From Candidatus Saccharimonadota bacterium (GTDB lineage Bacteria; Patescibacteriota; Saccharimonadia; Saccharimonadales; Saccharimonadaceae), in NCBI GenBank assembly GCA_017512095.1, contig JAFWHC010000001.1:1-64000 (forward strand): a stretch of 64,000 nucleotides of DNA. The letters are read 5' to 3'. Made by a program: the position numbers and the translations under genes. Positions within the stretch are counted from its first letter, which is position 1, and every line of letters starts with the position of its first letter. Below, piece after piece: positions 57,341 through 64,000 of this stretch. The notes under the pieces were generated by a model. That model was not told where the DNA came from. It worked only from the letters and a program-made list of their open reading frames with translations, and ran no database searches.

Positions 57341-58573
57341 TTATCCCCAGAATTTCAAGGAGTAGATAGGGCTCTTGTGGGCGGCTTTAAGGGCGGGATA
57401 GAGGCCGAAGATGAGGCCGGTGATGAGGGAGACGCCAAAAGTGATGGCGAGAATTTGCCAGGAAATGAAGGGGGCGAAGGGGGTGATGAGTGAGGTGAGG
57501 AAAGCGAGAACATAGCCAAAGATGAGACCAAGGAAGCCGCCGGATAAAGAAAGAATGAGGGATTCGATGAGAAATTGGAGGAGAATGTTGCCGGACGTGG
57601 CGCCAATGGCCTTTCTGATGCCAATTTCGTGGGTGCGCTCGGCGACAGAAACAAGCATGATGTTCATGACGCCAATGCCACCGACGATGAGAGAGATGCC
57701 AGCAACGAGAGTGAGGATGCCGGAGATGATGCTGAAAAGCGAGCCGGCGGGATGAGTGATTTCTTCGCCTTTGAGAACGGTGAAATTGGTGTCGCCGGAT
57801 TTGGCGGCGATGAGGGATTCTTTGATGGTGTTGGCGGTTTGCTCGAGAGTGTCAGTGTTTTCGGTGCGAACGTTGATTTGTTGGATTTGAAGTGAGTTGT
57901 CGATTTTATTAAGGGCGGAGGCGGAAACGAAGAGGGAATCGTCGAGGTTGATGTTGTTGAAGTTGATGGGGTCGTCGACTTCGGCGAGGACGCCGACGAT
58001 AATGAAGCGTTGGCCTAGGAGCGTGATGGTTTTGCTGATTGGCTCGGCGGTGCCGAAGAGGGTGTTGGCGAGTTTGGCGCCGATGACGGCAGTGGGGGTT
58101 TCGGCATCTTCGCGGAGAAAAGTGCCTTTTTTGAGGTTTAGGTTTTGGATTTTTAGGAAATCGGGATTTGTGCCGACAATAGTGGCGGAAGGAACGATGT
58201 TTTCGGTGTCTCCTTTGAGGGAGTTGACGGAGACGGCTAGGGGGGAGACGGCAGCGATGCCTTCAACTTTTTCGATGGTTTTGATGTCTTTAAGAGTGAG
58301 GTTGGATTTGAGATATTGAGTGGAGGTCGTTAATTCGTTGACGATTGAGTCAACGGTTGAACGGGTTGAAGTGGGGCGAATAACGATGAGGTTGGCGCCG
58401 GCGTCGGAAATTTGCTTGGAGACTAGGTTTTTAATGCTGCCCATAAGAGAAAGAATAAGGATGATAGAAGCAACGCCGATGGCGATACCGAGACAGGTGA
58501 GAAAAGAGCGCGTGCGGTTGCGTTTCAGGGAAGATTTGGCGAGGGCGTAATGAGTTCTTAAAAGCAGGGCCAT
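57341..58573 (-). CDS. MacB/FtsX-type ABC transporter permease
   Basis: 410 residues. One membrane helix near the N-terminus (about 20-45; FLTCLGIAIGVASIILILS), a large extracytoplasmic MacB-like domain (about 50-270) and three C-terminal helices (about 285-400) with VGGIGVMNIMLVSVAERTHEIGIRKAIGAT, the hallmark of the family. Such permeases drive conformational changes that export peptides or act on the envelope. The start overlaps the stop of the ATPase gene by one base. Confidence 0.93.
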   Translation of the reverse strand: MALLLRTHYALAKSSLKRNRTRSFLTCLGIAIGVASIILILSLMGSIKNLVSKQISDAGANLIVIRPTSTRSTVDSIVNELTTSTQYLKSNLTLKDIKTIEKVEGIAAVSPLAVSVNSLKGDTENIVPSATIVGTNPDFLKIQNLNLKKGTFLREDAETPTAVIGAKLANTLFGTAEPISKTITLLGQRFIIVGVLAEVDDPINFNNINLDDSLFVSASALNKIDNSLQIQQINVRTENTDTLEQTANTIKESLIAAKSGDTNFTVLKGEEITHPAGSLFSIISGILTLVAGISLIVGGIGVMNIMLVSVAERTHEIGIRKAIGATSGNILLQFLIESLILSLSGGFLGLIFGYVLAFLTSLITPFAPFISWQILAITFGVSLITGLIFGLYPALKAAHKSPIYSLKFWG

Positions 58574-59376
58574 TATTTTTTACCTTTTTTCTTTTTTGGG
58601 TTAGATTTTTTGCGACTCTTGAAGATGCGTTTTGGAGTTTTTCTTTCGACCGGGACAGGGAGGTCGCTGTCTTTGACGGTTTTAACGTCAGTGTCGATGG
58701 CGCCGTCAAGCATGTTGATGACGCGGGTGGCGTAAGACGTGAGGCTTGGGTTGTGGGTGACCATGATGATGGTGTTGCCTTCGGAGTGGATGCGTTTTAG
58801 TTCTTCCATGACGGCGAGGGAAGAGTGGGAGTCGAGATTGCCGGTTGGCTCGTCGGCGAGGATGATTTCAGGGTGGGAGACGATGGCACGAGCGATGGCG
58901 ACACGTTGTTGCTGGCCACCTGAGAGCTGGTAAGGATAATAATATTCTTTTTCTTTCATGTTGAAGCGGTCAAGAGCCTCGGAGGCTTTAATAAGGCGGC
59001 GGGTTTTGTGGTAGCCAGAGTAAACAAGAGGGAGAGCGACGTTTTCGATGACGGGGAGGTTGGGAATGAGATTGAAGTTTTGGAAGATGAAGCCGATTTT
59101 TTTGGCGCGGAGGCGGGCTTGTTTTTTGGCGGAGATACGAGAGGCGGGCTCGTCGTTTAAGAGGTAAGTCCCAGAAGAAGCTGTGTCGAGGAGACCAATG
59201 ATGTTTAAGAGAGTGGTTTTGCCGCAGCCGGAGGGGCCCATGATCATGATAAATTCGCCTCGTTTGACTTCGAGGTCGAAGTTTTTAAGGGCGTAAGACG
59301 AAGCGTCACCATAACCAAAGCGTTTGGTGAGGCCTTCAAGTTTGATGATGGTCTCGTTAGTTTTTTCCTCGTTCAT
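58573..59376 (-). CDS. MacB-type ABC transporter ATP-binding protein
   Basis: 267 residues. Walker A GPSGCGKTTLLN, Q-loop FIFQNFNLIPNLPVIENV, signature LSGGQQQRVAIARAI, Walker B IILADEPTGNLD and the switch His in MVTHNPSL are all intact. The last ~40 residues are a Lys/Arg-rich tail beyond the usual ~225-residue length. It pairs with the permease it overlaps by one base. A minus-strand TATAAT (59385-59390) ends 8 nt before the ATG. Confidence 0.94.
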   Translation of the reverse strand: MNEEKTNETIIKLEGLTKRFGYGDASSYALKNFDLEVKRGEFIMIMGPSGCGKTTLLNIIGLLDTASSGTYLLNDEPASRISAKKQARLRAKKIGFIFQNFNLIPNLPVIENVALPLVYSGYHKTRRLIKASEALDRFNMKEKEYYYPYQLSGGQQQRVAIARAIVSHPEIILADEPTGNLDSHSSLAVMEELKRIHSEGNTIIMVTHNPSLTSYATRVINMLDGAIDTDVKTVKDSDLPVPVERKTPKRIFKSRKKSNPKKKKGKK

Positions 59377-59482
59377 TATTTTCTATTATAAACGCGTTTT
59401 TTGGTTTTTTGAAGGGGGATTTTTAAGAATATGTTGTAATTTTTACAACATATTTATTTATGTCTTGTGCTATAATATGGTT

Positions 59483-59683
59483 ATGGATAGAAAAGAGAGG
59501 TTGAAGGCGGAGCTAAGGAGGAAAGGAAGTACGAAGGCGGTGGAGACGACGATTTATGATGGAGGAAATGTCGTGCAAGGAGAGGAGGCGGTGCGGCTCG
59601 GGTATATGACAGAAGAGGAGCTGCGTGCGGGGGATAGTAGTGTTTATCAGAGGTTTGCGCCGCTCGTGAGGGCGTATCAGTAA
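59483..59683 (+). CDS. small hypothetical protein
   Basis: 66 residues: MDRKERLKAELRRKGSTKAV, with YMTEEELRAGDSSVYQRF later. A basic N-terminal helix precedes an acidic half; no signal or membrane helix. TATAAT (59471-59476) ends 6 nt before the ATG, which selects this start over longer in-frame options and predicts a leaderless mRNA. No family is recognised. Confidence 0.65.
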   Translation: MDRKERLKAELRRKGSTKAVETTIYDGGNVVQGEEAVRLGYMTEEELRAGDSSVYQRFAPLVRAYQ

Positions 59684-59728
59684 ACAGAGTTGGTTTTTGA
59701 CGGAGTTTATGATATACTAGACTTATGC

Positions 59729-59818
59729 GGAAGTGTGTCCGAGTGGTTTAAGGAGCACGCTTGGAAAGCGTGTGTGCGGGCAACCGTACCGGAGGTTCGA
59801 ATCCTCTCGCTTCCGCCA
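59729..59818 (+). tRNA. tRNA-Ser(GGA)
   Basis: 90 nt with encoded CCA. The acceptor GGAAGTG pairs with CGCTTCC (one G-T pair), the anticodon stem CACGC/GCGTG encloses GGA, there is a long variable arm, and the T-arm is GGAGGTTCGAATCCTCT. A TATACT element lies near 59713. Confidence 0.95.
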
Positions 59819-59821
59819 TTT

Positions 59822-59847
59822 TAACGGCATCTTGCCGTTTTTTCTCG
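59822..59847 (+). terminator. terminator of tRNA-Ser(GGA)
   Basis: AACGGCA, loop TCT, TGCCGTT, then TTTT. Confidence 0.82.
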
Positions 59848-59925
59848 CTCGCTCGCCGGTGAAGGCGCGCTTCGCTCGGAGAAAACGGCAATTTGCTCGT
59901 TAAAATTTGCTATGTGAAAAAGCGT

Positions 59926-59950
59926 CCCTAGCGGGGCGCTTGTTGATAAA
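59926..59950 (-). terminator. terminator of the 60053-60340 transcript
   Basis: Minus strand: AAGCGCCCC, loop GCTA, GGGACGCTT, then TTTC. It starts 6 bp after the stop of the small frame 59956-60078. Confidence 0.65.
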
Positions 59951-59955
59951 ATGTG

Positions 59956-60078
59956 CTATCGGTCTTTCCAGTGTTTGAGTAGCCTTGGATTTCTGAATAA
60001 CGGGAACATACTTCTGCTTTTTCTCAGATTGGCTCTTATCCAGCGAGCTTTTTTATATGCTTTTTTCATTTTCCGCAT
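59956..60078 (-). CDS. possible 40-residue basic peptide
   Basis: MRKMKKAYKKARWIRANLRK and onward, 40 residues, strongly basic. It overlaps the end of the upstream gene by 26 bp in another frame and ends just before the transcript's terminator, which otherwise leaves about 100 nt of 3' UTR. A weak GAGG precedes the ATG. No family is recognised; it may be chance. Confidence 0.35.
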   Translation of the reverse strand: MRKMKKAYKKARWIRANLRKSRSMFPLFRNPRLLKHWKDR

Positions 60079-60340
60079 CCTCGTATCCTGGCAGATTCCA
60101 TTTGTAAACCACTTTTCGCTTTTCGCGTCGATAAAATTCAAATTTCAGCTTTCCGGCTAAAGATTCCTCAATGTCTCTTCCGATCTGATAGGGCGTAATG
60201 TATCGATGTGCCTTTATTCTTAGGTATCCACATTTTGCGCCTGACTCAATCATCTTATTCAGTTTCTTTTCTACTTTTCGCTTCTTCAAATATTCGCGTT
60301 CCTTCTTTGGTAGCCAACTAGCATTCAAAGTGATGTACAT
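60053..60340 (-). CDS. small hypothetical basic protein
   Basis: 95 residues from MYITLNASWLPKKEREYLKK, with GGAGGTG as SD. It is rich in Lys, Arg and Tyr, with no signal peptide. The C-terminal part (KFEFYRREKRKVVYKWNLPG) looks beta-rich. No family is recognised. The A/T-richer composition and codon use differ from neighbouring housekeeping genes, which may indicate a more recent acquisition. Confidence 0.65.
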   Translation of the reverse strand: MYITLNASWLPKKEREYLKKRKVEKKLNKMIESGAKCGYLRIKAHRYITPYQIGRDIEESLAGKLKFEFYRREKRKVVYKWNLPGYEDAENEKSI

Positions 60341-60463
60341 TTTTTCACCTCCGTCAATGTGCAAAGTGTGCTGAACTGTCGTTTGTTCAGATAGGCTCCT
60401 GAGGTTAATTATAGCATAACTTATCAAAGTATAATATAGATAGTCTTTTTTTCGAGCGAGGAA

Positions 60464-60730
60464 TTAGTTTTTGGCTACGGATTTGAGGTCTTGGAGTTCG
60501 AAGCGGTATTTTTGCTTAACGTCAGGATATTTTTGATGATCAACTTCTTCGAAAAACATTTTGTATGGGCGGCACCAGAGGCGGCCATCGCCGTAAAGAG
60601 CGCGGTAGGTAATCATTTTTTCTTTGGTTTCGGAGTGATAAGCGATGCCCTCCAGTATATATAAATCGCCTTTGAAGTGGCGGTAGATGCCGTGGAGTTT
60701 GAAGCGGGGGTTGGTTTCGTTTTGCTGCAT
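60464..60730 (-). CDS. DUF1653 domain protein
   Basis: 88 residues. GIYRHFKGDLYILEGIAYHSETKE and YRALYGDGRLWCRPYKMFFEEV match the DUF1653 pattern (Y-R-H-F-K-G ... Y-x-A-L-Y-G ... W-x-R-P-x-x-M-F). The family is small, cytoplasmic and of unknown role. A minus-strand TAAAAT ends 6 nt before the ATG, giving a leaderless arrangement. Confidence 0.88.
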   Translation of the reverse strand: MQQNETNPRFKLHGIYRHFKGDLYILEGIAYHSETKEKMITYRALYGDGRLWCRPYKMFFEEVDHQKYPDVKQKYRFELQDLKSVAKN

Positions 60731-60764
60731 AGCTTAATTTTATCATATCGTTTATAATATAAAT

Positions 60765-60980
60765 ATGAATGGATTTGCGATTTTGATGTTTATCTTTGGC
60801 GGATGTACGTTTTTTGTGGGGCTATATATGGCGACTGGGCACAGAATCGGGATTTTTGAGGAGCGACCGGGATTTAAGGGGCTTTCGATTGACGGGTGGA
60901 AGAAGGCTGGAAGAGGAACGATGATAGCGAGCGGTATTATTTTTGTGGTCGGCGTTTTGGTCTGGGGTTTAGGAGTATAA
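60765..60980 (+). CDS. small two-helix membrane protein
   Basis: 71 residues with two membrane helices (about 3-23 and 50-69) and a charged loop (GHRIGIFEERPGFKGLSIDGW) between them. TATAAT (60753-60758) ends 6 nt before the ATG and there is no SD. It is divergent from the DUF1653 gene. No family is recognised. Confidence 0.65.
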   Translation: MNGFAILMFIFGGCTFFVGLYMATGHRIGIFEERPGFKGLSIDGWKKAGRGTMIASGIIFVVGVLVWGLGV

Positions 60981-61031
60981 GAGAATACGATATTAACTAA
61001 TTTGATTAGGGAAAAATTGGAGGTAATATAT

Positions 61032-61298
61032 ATGAAAAAGTTTGGTGAGATATTTGGAAGGAAGGAAAAACGAGAAGCTTCGAGTTGGGATGATTTGGGG
61101 AGAGATGTGAAGTTTAATGGCGGGGGTGAGGTGAGTGCAATGTCGCCAGATGTTGTGAAGATGCAGGAGCAGGCGAGGAGGCTGAAAGAGATGCAGGACG
61201 CAAGGGAACGGGCGATGAGAGCATTTGATAAGAATTTTGATAGTATGAACGATACGGCGAAGAGAGCGGCGGGGAGGTTTAAGGGGGCAGGGAAATAA
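61032..61298 (+). CDS. small hypothetical helical protein
   Basis: 88 residues from MKKFGEIFGRKEKREASSWD, preceded by GGAGGTAAT. The C-terminal half is one long charged helix (VKMQEQARRLKEMQDARERA, SMNDTAKRAAGRFKG). It follows the small membrane protein by 51 bp and may be in the same transcript. No family is recognised. Confidence 0.65.
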   Translation: MKKFGEIFGRKEKREASSWDDLGRDVKFNGGGEVSAMSPDVVKMQEQARRLKEMQDARERAMRAFDKNFDSMNDTAKRAAGRFKGAGK

Positions 61299-61320
61299 AA
61301 AGCGCCCCGTAGAGGGGCGC
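61293..61320 (-). terminator. terminator of the 61332 gene
   Basis: Minus strand: GCGCCCC, loop TCTAC, GGGGCGC, then TTTTTATTT. It overlaps the last codons of the convergent + strand gene. Confidence 0.82.
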
Positions 61321-61331
61321 GAGGGAGGGGG

Positions 61332-61694
61332 TTAATTTTCGTTGAAGCTAATGGTGCCGGTGCGGGTTTTAGCGTTGTAATACCCGCGGAAGCGGCAGTA
61401 GGTATAGGTATAGGGTTTAGAGATGTTGAGGGCGGCGCGGCAATAGCCATGGAGGTTGAATGATTCGCCAGAGCCATCCTCGTGCTCGATGCCTGCGATG
61501 ACGATGTCGGTGAGTTTCATGGGGATGTAGGCGCGACCGGGGTGACCTTCTGGCATGGTGTAGCCGACGGCGACGACGAAGTCAATGGTGACCTTTCCGT
61601 TCTTGGCGTAAGCGTACTTGCAGGCGTCGAACAGGGTGTCACGGCTGGGTCCGTTCATGATTTCATAGAGGCGTTCTGTGGTGTTGGTATTCAT
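61332..61694 (-). CDS. hypothetical cytoplasmic protein
   Basis: 120 residues. After a polar start (TERLYEIMNGPSRDTLFDAC) the sequence looks beta-rich (KVTIDFVVAVGYTMPEG, DIVIAGIEHEDGSGESFNLHGYC, YTYCRFRGYYNAKTRTGTISF). No signal peptide. AAGGGGGTA is the SD. No family is recognised. Confidence 0.65.
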   Translation of the reverse strand: MNTNTTERLYEIMNGPSRDTLFDACKYAYAKNGKVTIDFVVAVGYTMPEGHPGRAYIPMKLTDIVIAGIEHEDGSGESFNLHGYCRAALNISKPYTYTYCRFRGYYNAKTRTGTISFNEN

Positions 61695-61790
61695 ACGAAT
61701 ACCCCCTTTCTAGTAATGTACTCTTTTGCATTCGCAAAAGGAGTTATATTTTCATTATATCACAAAATGGTTATTTTTGCAAGTCTTTAG

Positions 61791-61816
61791 TTTTAAAAAC
61801 CCGCCAAGAGGCGGGT
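61791..61816 (-). terminator. terminator of the VanY-like gene
   Basis: Minus strand: CACCCGCC, loop TCTT, GGCGGGTTTTTAAAA. Confidence 0.8.
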
Positions 61817-61830
61817 GGTGGAAAGGTTTA

Positions 61831-62511
61831 TTAGGTGAAGGTTGCGCAGAATTCTTCGAACGTGATGTTGTGTTCGTAGATATAAATGGCGACTTCTTCG
61901 CCGACATAGCGAAAATGCCAAGGTTCGTAGGCGTAACCGGTGATGTCTTCTTTCCCTTCAGGGAAGCGAAGAATGAAACCGTGGGCTGCGAGCTTTGCGT
62001 GGATTTTAGCGAAGGTTTCGCGGTCGGCAATCATTTCTTCGTTGTCGCGTTCCTCTGTGCCATCGGGCTTGATAATGAAAATATCGATGGCGAGACCAGT
62101 GTGATGTTCGGAATATCCGACGCGGGCGAGGTATTTTTCGCAGTATTCAGGTCCGAGCTCGGGGTCGGCAGACCATTCGTCCCAGATTTCTTGTTGTTCC
62201 TCGAGAGAACGATAGGCGCTGTCGATTTCGATTTGGATTCCTTCGGTCAGGAGTTCTTCGCGAAGAGCCTCGAAGTGTTTGAAGGTGTTTTCTTCGACAA
62301 GGAATTCTTCGCCGAGGGAATTGGTAGTCGGGACCAAAGTGATGAGGTCGAGCCAGTTGTCAGGAAGTTTGTGGTCTTTGTTGACGAGAACGAGATGAGG
62401 TTCGAGGCGAGCCAAGATGGTCTTGAGGTCGGGAGAGGGAACGTAGGCGTCGGCGAGGGCAAAACTGCAGACGAATAGGAAACAGAGAGACAGGGAAATA
62501 AACCGTTTCAT
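61831..62511 (-). CDS. exported VanY-type D-alanyl-D-alanine carboxypeptidase
   Basis: 226 residues. A signal peptide (1-21, ending ALADA) precedes a region with LVLVNKDHKLP, and the catalytic domain (about 95-215) has IDSAYRSLEEQQEIWDEW, GYSEHHTGLAIDIF (zinc His and Asp) and YEPWHFRYVG (zinc His), all expected for VanY/VanX-type peptidases. It trims D-Ala from peptidoglycan stems outside the membrane. A GGGGGTG SD precedes the ATG. Confidence 0.93.
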   Translation of the reverse strand: MKRFISLSLCFLFVCSFALADAYVPSPDLKTILARLEPHLVLVNKDHKLPDNWLDLITLVPTTNSLGEEFLVEENTFKHFEALREELLTEGIQIEIDSAYRSLEEQQEIWDEWSADPELGPEYCEKYLARVGYSEHHTGLAIDIFIIKPDGTEERDNEEMIADRETFAKIHAKLAAHGFILRFPEGKEDITGYAYEPWHFRYVGEEVAIYIYEHNITFEEFCATFT

Positions 62512-62582
62512 TAAAGAACACCCCCTAAAAGTTTATCCTTTTATTGTATCATAAAACTTTTGTTTTGGCAAGCGGTGCGGGA

Positions 62583-63404
62583 CTATGTTTTGTGGAGGAG
62601 TTGGTGTGATATAAAAGCGAAGAGGAGGAAGATAAGGTTTACGACGACAATGCTGGCGCCGGTTGGGGCATTCAAGGCGTAGGAGAGGACGAAGCCGATG
62701 GCAAAAGCGAGGAGGGAGATAATGACAGAGGAGAAGACGACGCCGCGGAAGGTTCTAGAGAGTTGCATGGCGGTGAGGGTTGGGAAGATGAGAAGACTCG
62801 AGATGAGGAGGGTGCCGAGAAGGCGCATGCCAAGGACAATGATGACGGAGCAGATGATGGAAAAAATAGCGCTGTAAAGATTGGTTTTGATGCCGATGGA
62901 GCGGGCGAACTCTTCGTCGAAGGTGATGGCAAAAATACGATTGAAGGAGAAGAGATAGAGGAGAATGCAAACGATGGCGACGATGAGGCTGAGAATGATT
63001 TCTTGAGTGGAGACGGCGAGGATGCTGCCGAAGAGGAAACTTGTGAAGTCGACGTTGATGCCAGTGGTGAGGGAGGCAGTGAGGGTGCCGATGGCAAGGC
63101 TGCCGGCGGCAAGAACGGCGATCCAAGCATCGCCGCGGAATTTGCGGTTTGTGCTTAGCTTTAAGATGACGAAAGAAGTAATAATGACGACGGGAAGAGA
63201 AAACCAGAGAGGCGCGAAGCCGAGAGCGGTGGCGATGGTGAAGGCGGAGAGGGCGGTGTGGGAAAGGCCGTCGCCAATCATAGCGCTTTTTTTGAGGACG
63301 AGTGTAACACCGACGAGAGCGGCGACGATGGAGATGAGGGCGCCAGCGAGAAAAGCGCGAGTGAGGAAGTCGTAGGAGAAGATTTCCGTGAGAAGATTAA
63401 GCAT
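62583..63404 (-). CDS. metal ABC transporter permease (ZnuB/MntB, ABC-3 family)
   Basis: 273 residues with about eight membrane helices. FLTRAFLAGALISIVAALVGV at the start, KKSAMIGDGLSHTALSAF (the ABC-3 coupling region), DEEFARSIGIKTNLY and LLISSLLIFPTLTAMQLSRTF are typical. It imports Zn or Mn with the ATPase encoded immediately upstream (8-bp overlap). The solute-binding protein is not in the window. Confidence 0.93.
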   Translation of the reverse strand: MLNLLTEIFSYDFLTRAFLAGALISIVAALVGVTLVLKKSAMIGDGLSHTALSAFTIATALGFAPLWFSLPVVIITSFVILKLSTNRKFRGDAWIAVLAAGSLAIGTLTASLTTGINVDFTSFLFGSILAVSTQEIILSLIVAIVCILLYLFSFNRIFAITFDEEFARSIGIKTNLYSAIFSIICSVIIVLGMRLLGTLLISSLLIFPTLTAMQLSRTFRGVVFSSVIISLLAFAIGFVLSYALNAPTGASIVVVNLIFLLFAFISHQLLHKT

Positions 63405-64000
63405 AGACGTGAGTTACCTTGTCTTTGATTTCTATGGTTTTACTATGTTTGAGATTTAAGCGCTCGGGGTCGTGGGTGATGAGAAGGATGGTTTGACCTT
63501 GTTCGCTTAAAGTTTCTAGAGCGTGATAGATGTCTTTTCTTGAAACGGCGTCGAGGTTGTTTGAGGGCTCGTCGAGAATGAGGATGTCGGGAGAAGAGGT
63601 GAGAGCGCGGGCGAGGAGAGTTTTTTGCTTTTGACCGCCGGAAAGGTTTACGAATTTTTTCTTGGCGAGAGAGTCAATTCTTAAAAGTTTCATGGCATTT
63701 TTGGTGGCAGACTTTTCGGCGGATTTATAGAAGGGGCGGAGACGCATTTTGCCGAGGTTGCCGGTTGAGACGATTTCTTCGACGGTGGCAGGGAAGTTCG
63801 GGTCGAGGTTTGACTCTTGAGGAAGATAGCCGATGAGGGCGTGTTTTTTACAGACAGTGATTTTGCCGGATTTGATAGGGATGAGGCCAAGAATGGCGCG
63901 AACGAGAGTGGTTTTGCCGGAGCCGTTTTCGCCGATGATATAGATGAAGTCGCCGTGGTCGATGCTAAAGGAGGCGTCTTTGATGATGAGCTGGTCGCTA
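63397..64000 (-). CDS. metal ABC transporter ATP-binding protein, 5' end outside window
   Basis: About 200 residues are visible; I extended the frame by hand to the window edge. Walker A is GENGSGKTTLVRAI, then LPQESNLDPNFPATVEEIV, signature LSGGQKQKTLLARAL, Walker B ILILDEPSNNLD and the switch His in LITHDPERL. This is the ZnuC/MntA-type partner of the ABC-3 permease it overlaps. Confidence 0.93.
   Translation of the reverse strand, partial: SDQLIIKDASFSIDHGDFIYIIGENGSGKTTLVRAILGLIPIKSGKITVCKKHALIGYLPQESNLDPNFPATVEEIVSTGNLGKMRLRPFYKSAEKSATKNAMKLLRIDSLAKKKFVNLSGGQKQKTLLARALTSSPDILILDEPSNNLDAVSRKDIYHALETLSEQGQTILLITHDPERLNLKHSKTIEIKDKVTHVYA

Noticed and set aside
59850-59900. Possible repetitive extragenic palindrome (CGCGCTTCGCTCGG)
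   Set aside because: A similar GC-rich stretch occurs near 53495, but two short matches in a window are not enough to define a repeat family.

Overview
The window looks like a chromosomal segment of a Saccharibacteria (TM7)-type Patescibacterium. Grounds: short intergenic spaces, a Gram-positive-like wall toolkit (LCP protein, FemAB-like transferase, MurE-like ligase, VanY-like carboxypeptidase), a type IV secretion cluster with several small pilins, type IV prepilin-like proteins, RNase Y, and many short lineage-type proteins. Taxonomy is inferred from gene content, not from an rRNA gene.

Layout. 1-6.4 kb: wall/surface genes, a LexA-like HTH protein, then jag-yidC-rnpA-rpmH on the minus strand. 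6.4-10.5 kb: dnaA, a DnaA-box-rich oriC with a 20-bp-phased heptamer, dnaN, recF. 10.4-24.7 kb: a type IV secretion cluster (two amidase/partner pairs, VirB4 split in two genes, PrgI/VirB3-like, a very large VirB6-like protein, five VirB2-like pilins), interrupted by hsp20 and comF. 24.8-34.6 kb: tRNA-Ser, groES/groEL with a CIRCE operator and a long hairpin between them, a beta-helix surface protein, a MurE-like ligase, an LRR protein, RNase Y. 34.7-41.7 kb: tsaB/tsaE, tRNA-Gln, a lipase-like exported protein, a prepilin, a membrane GGDEF protein. 41.9-50.0 kb: a complete type II-A CRISPR-Cas locus (array of 9 repeats, an intervening AAA ATPase gene, csn2, cas2, cas1, cas9, and a divergent tracrRNA). 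50-64 kb: valS, a small strongly promoted gene, a transposase-domain remnant plus DUF3800 gene, femAB, a ~530-nt candidate structured RNA, tsaD, a MacB-type ABC pair, tRNA-Ser, small proteins, a VanY-like peptidase, and a metal ABC transporter running off the end.

How parts fit. tsaB, tsaE and tsaD give the t6A modification set. The secretion cluster carries its own wall-cutting enzymes (lysozyme-like and Cys/His amidase domains). CRISPR transcription can be read directly: the array has a minus-strand promoter and a leader, and the tracrRNA carries a nearly full-length anti-repeat with its own promoter and terminator. A recurrent pattern is a -10 hexamer about 6 nt upstream of the start codon, which predicts leaderless mRNAs for many genes. 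The less explained elements are the 55.7-56.2 kb RNA, a ~95-nt three-way-junction RNA at 54.5 kb, the groES-groEL hairpin, the phased repeat in oriC, and palindromic inserts that sit in frame inside valS and tsaE.
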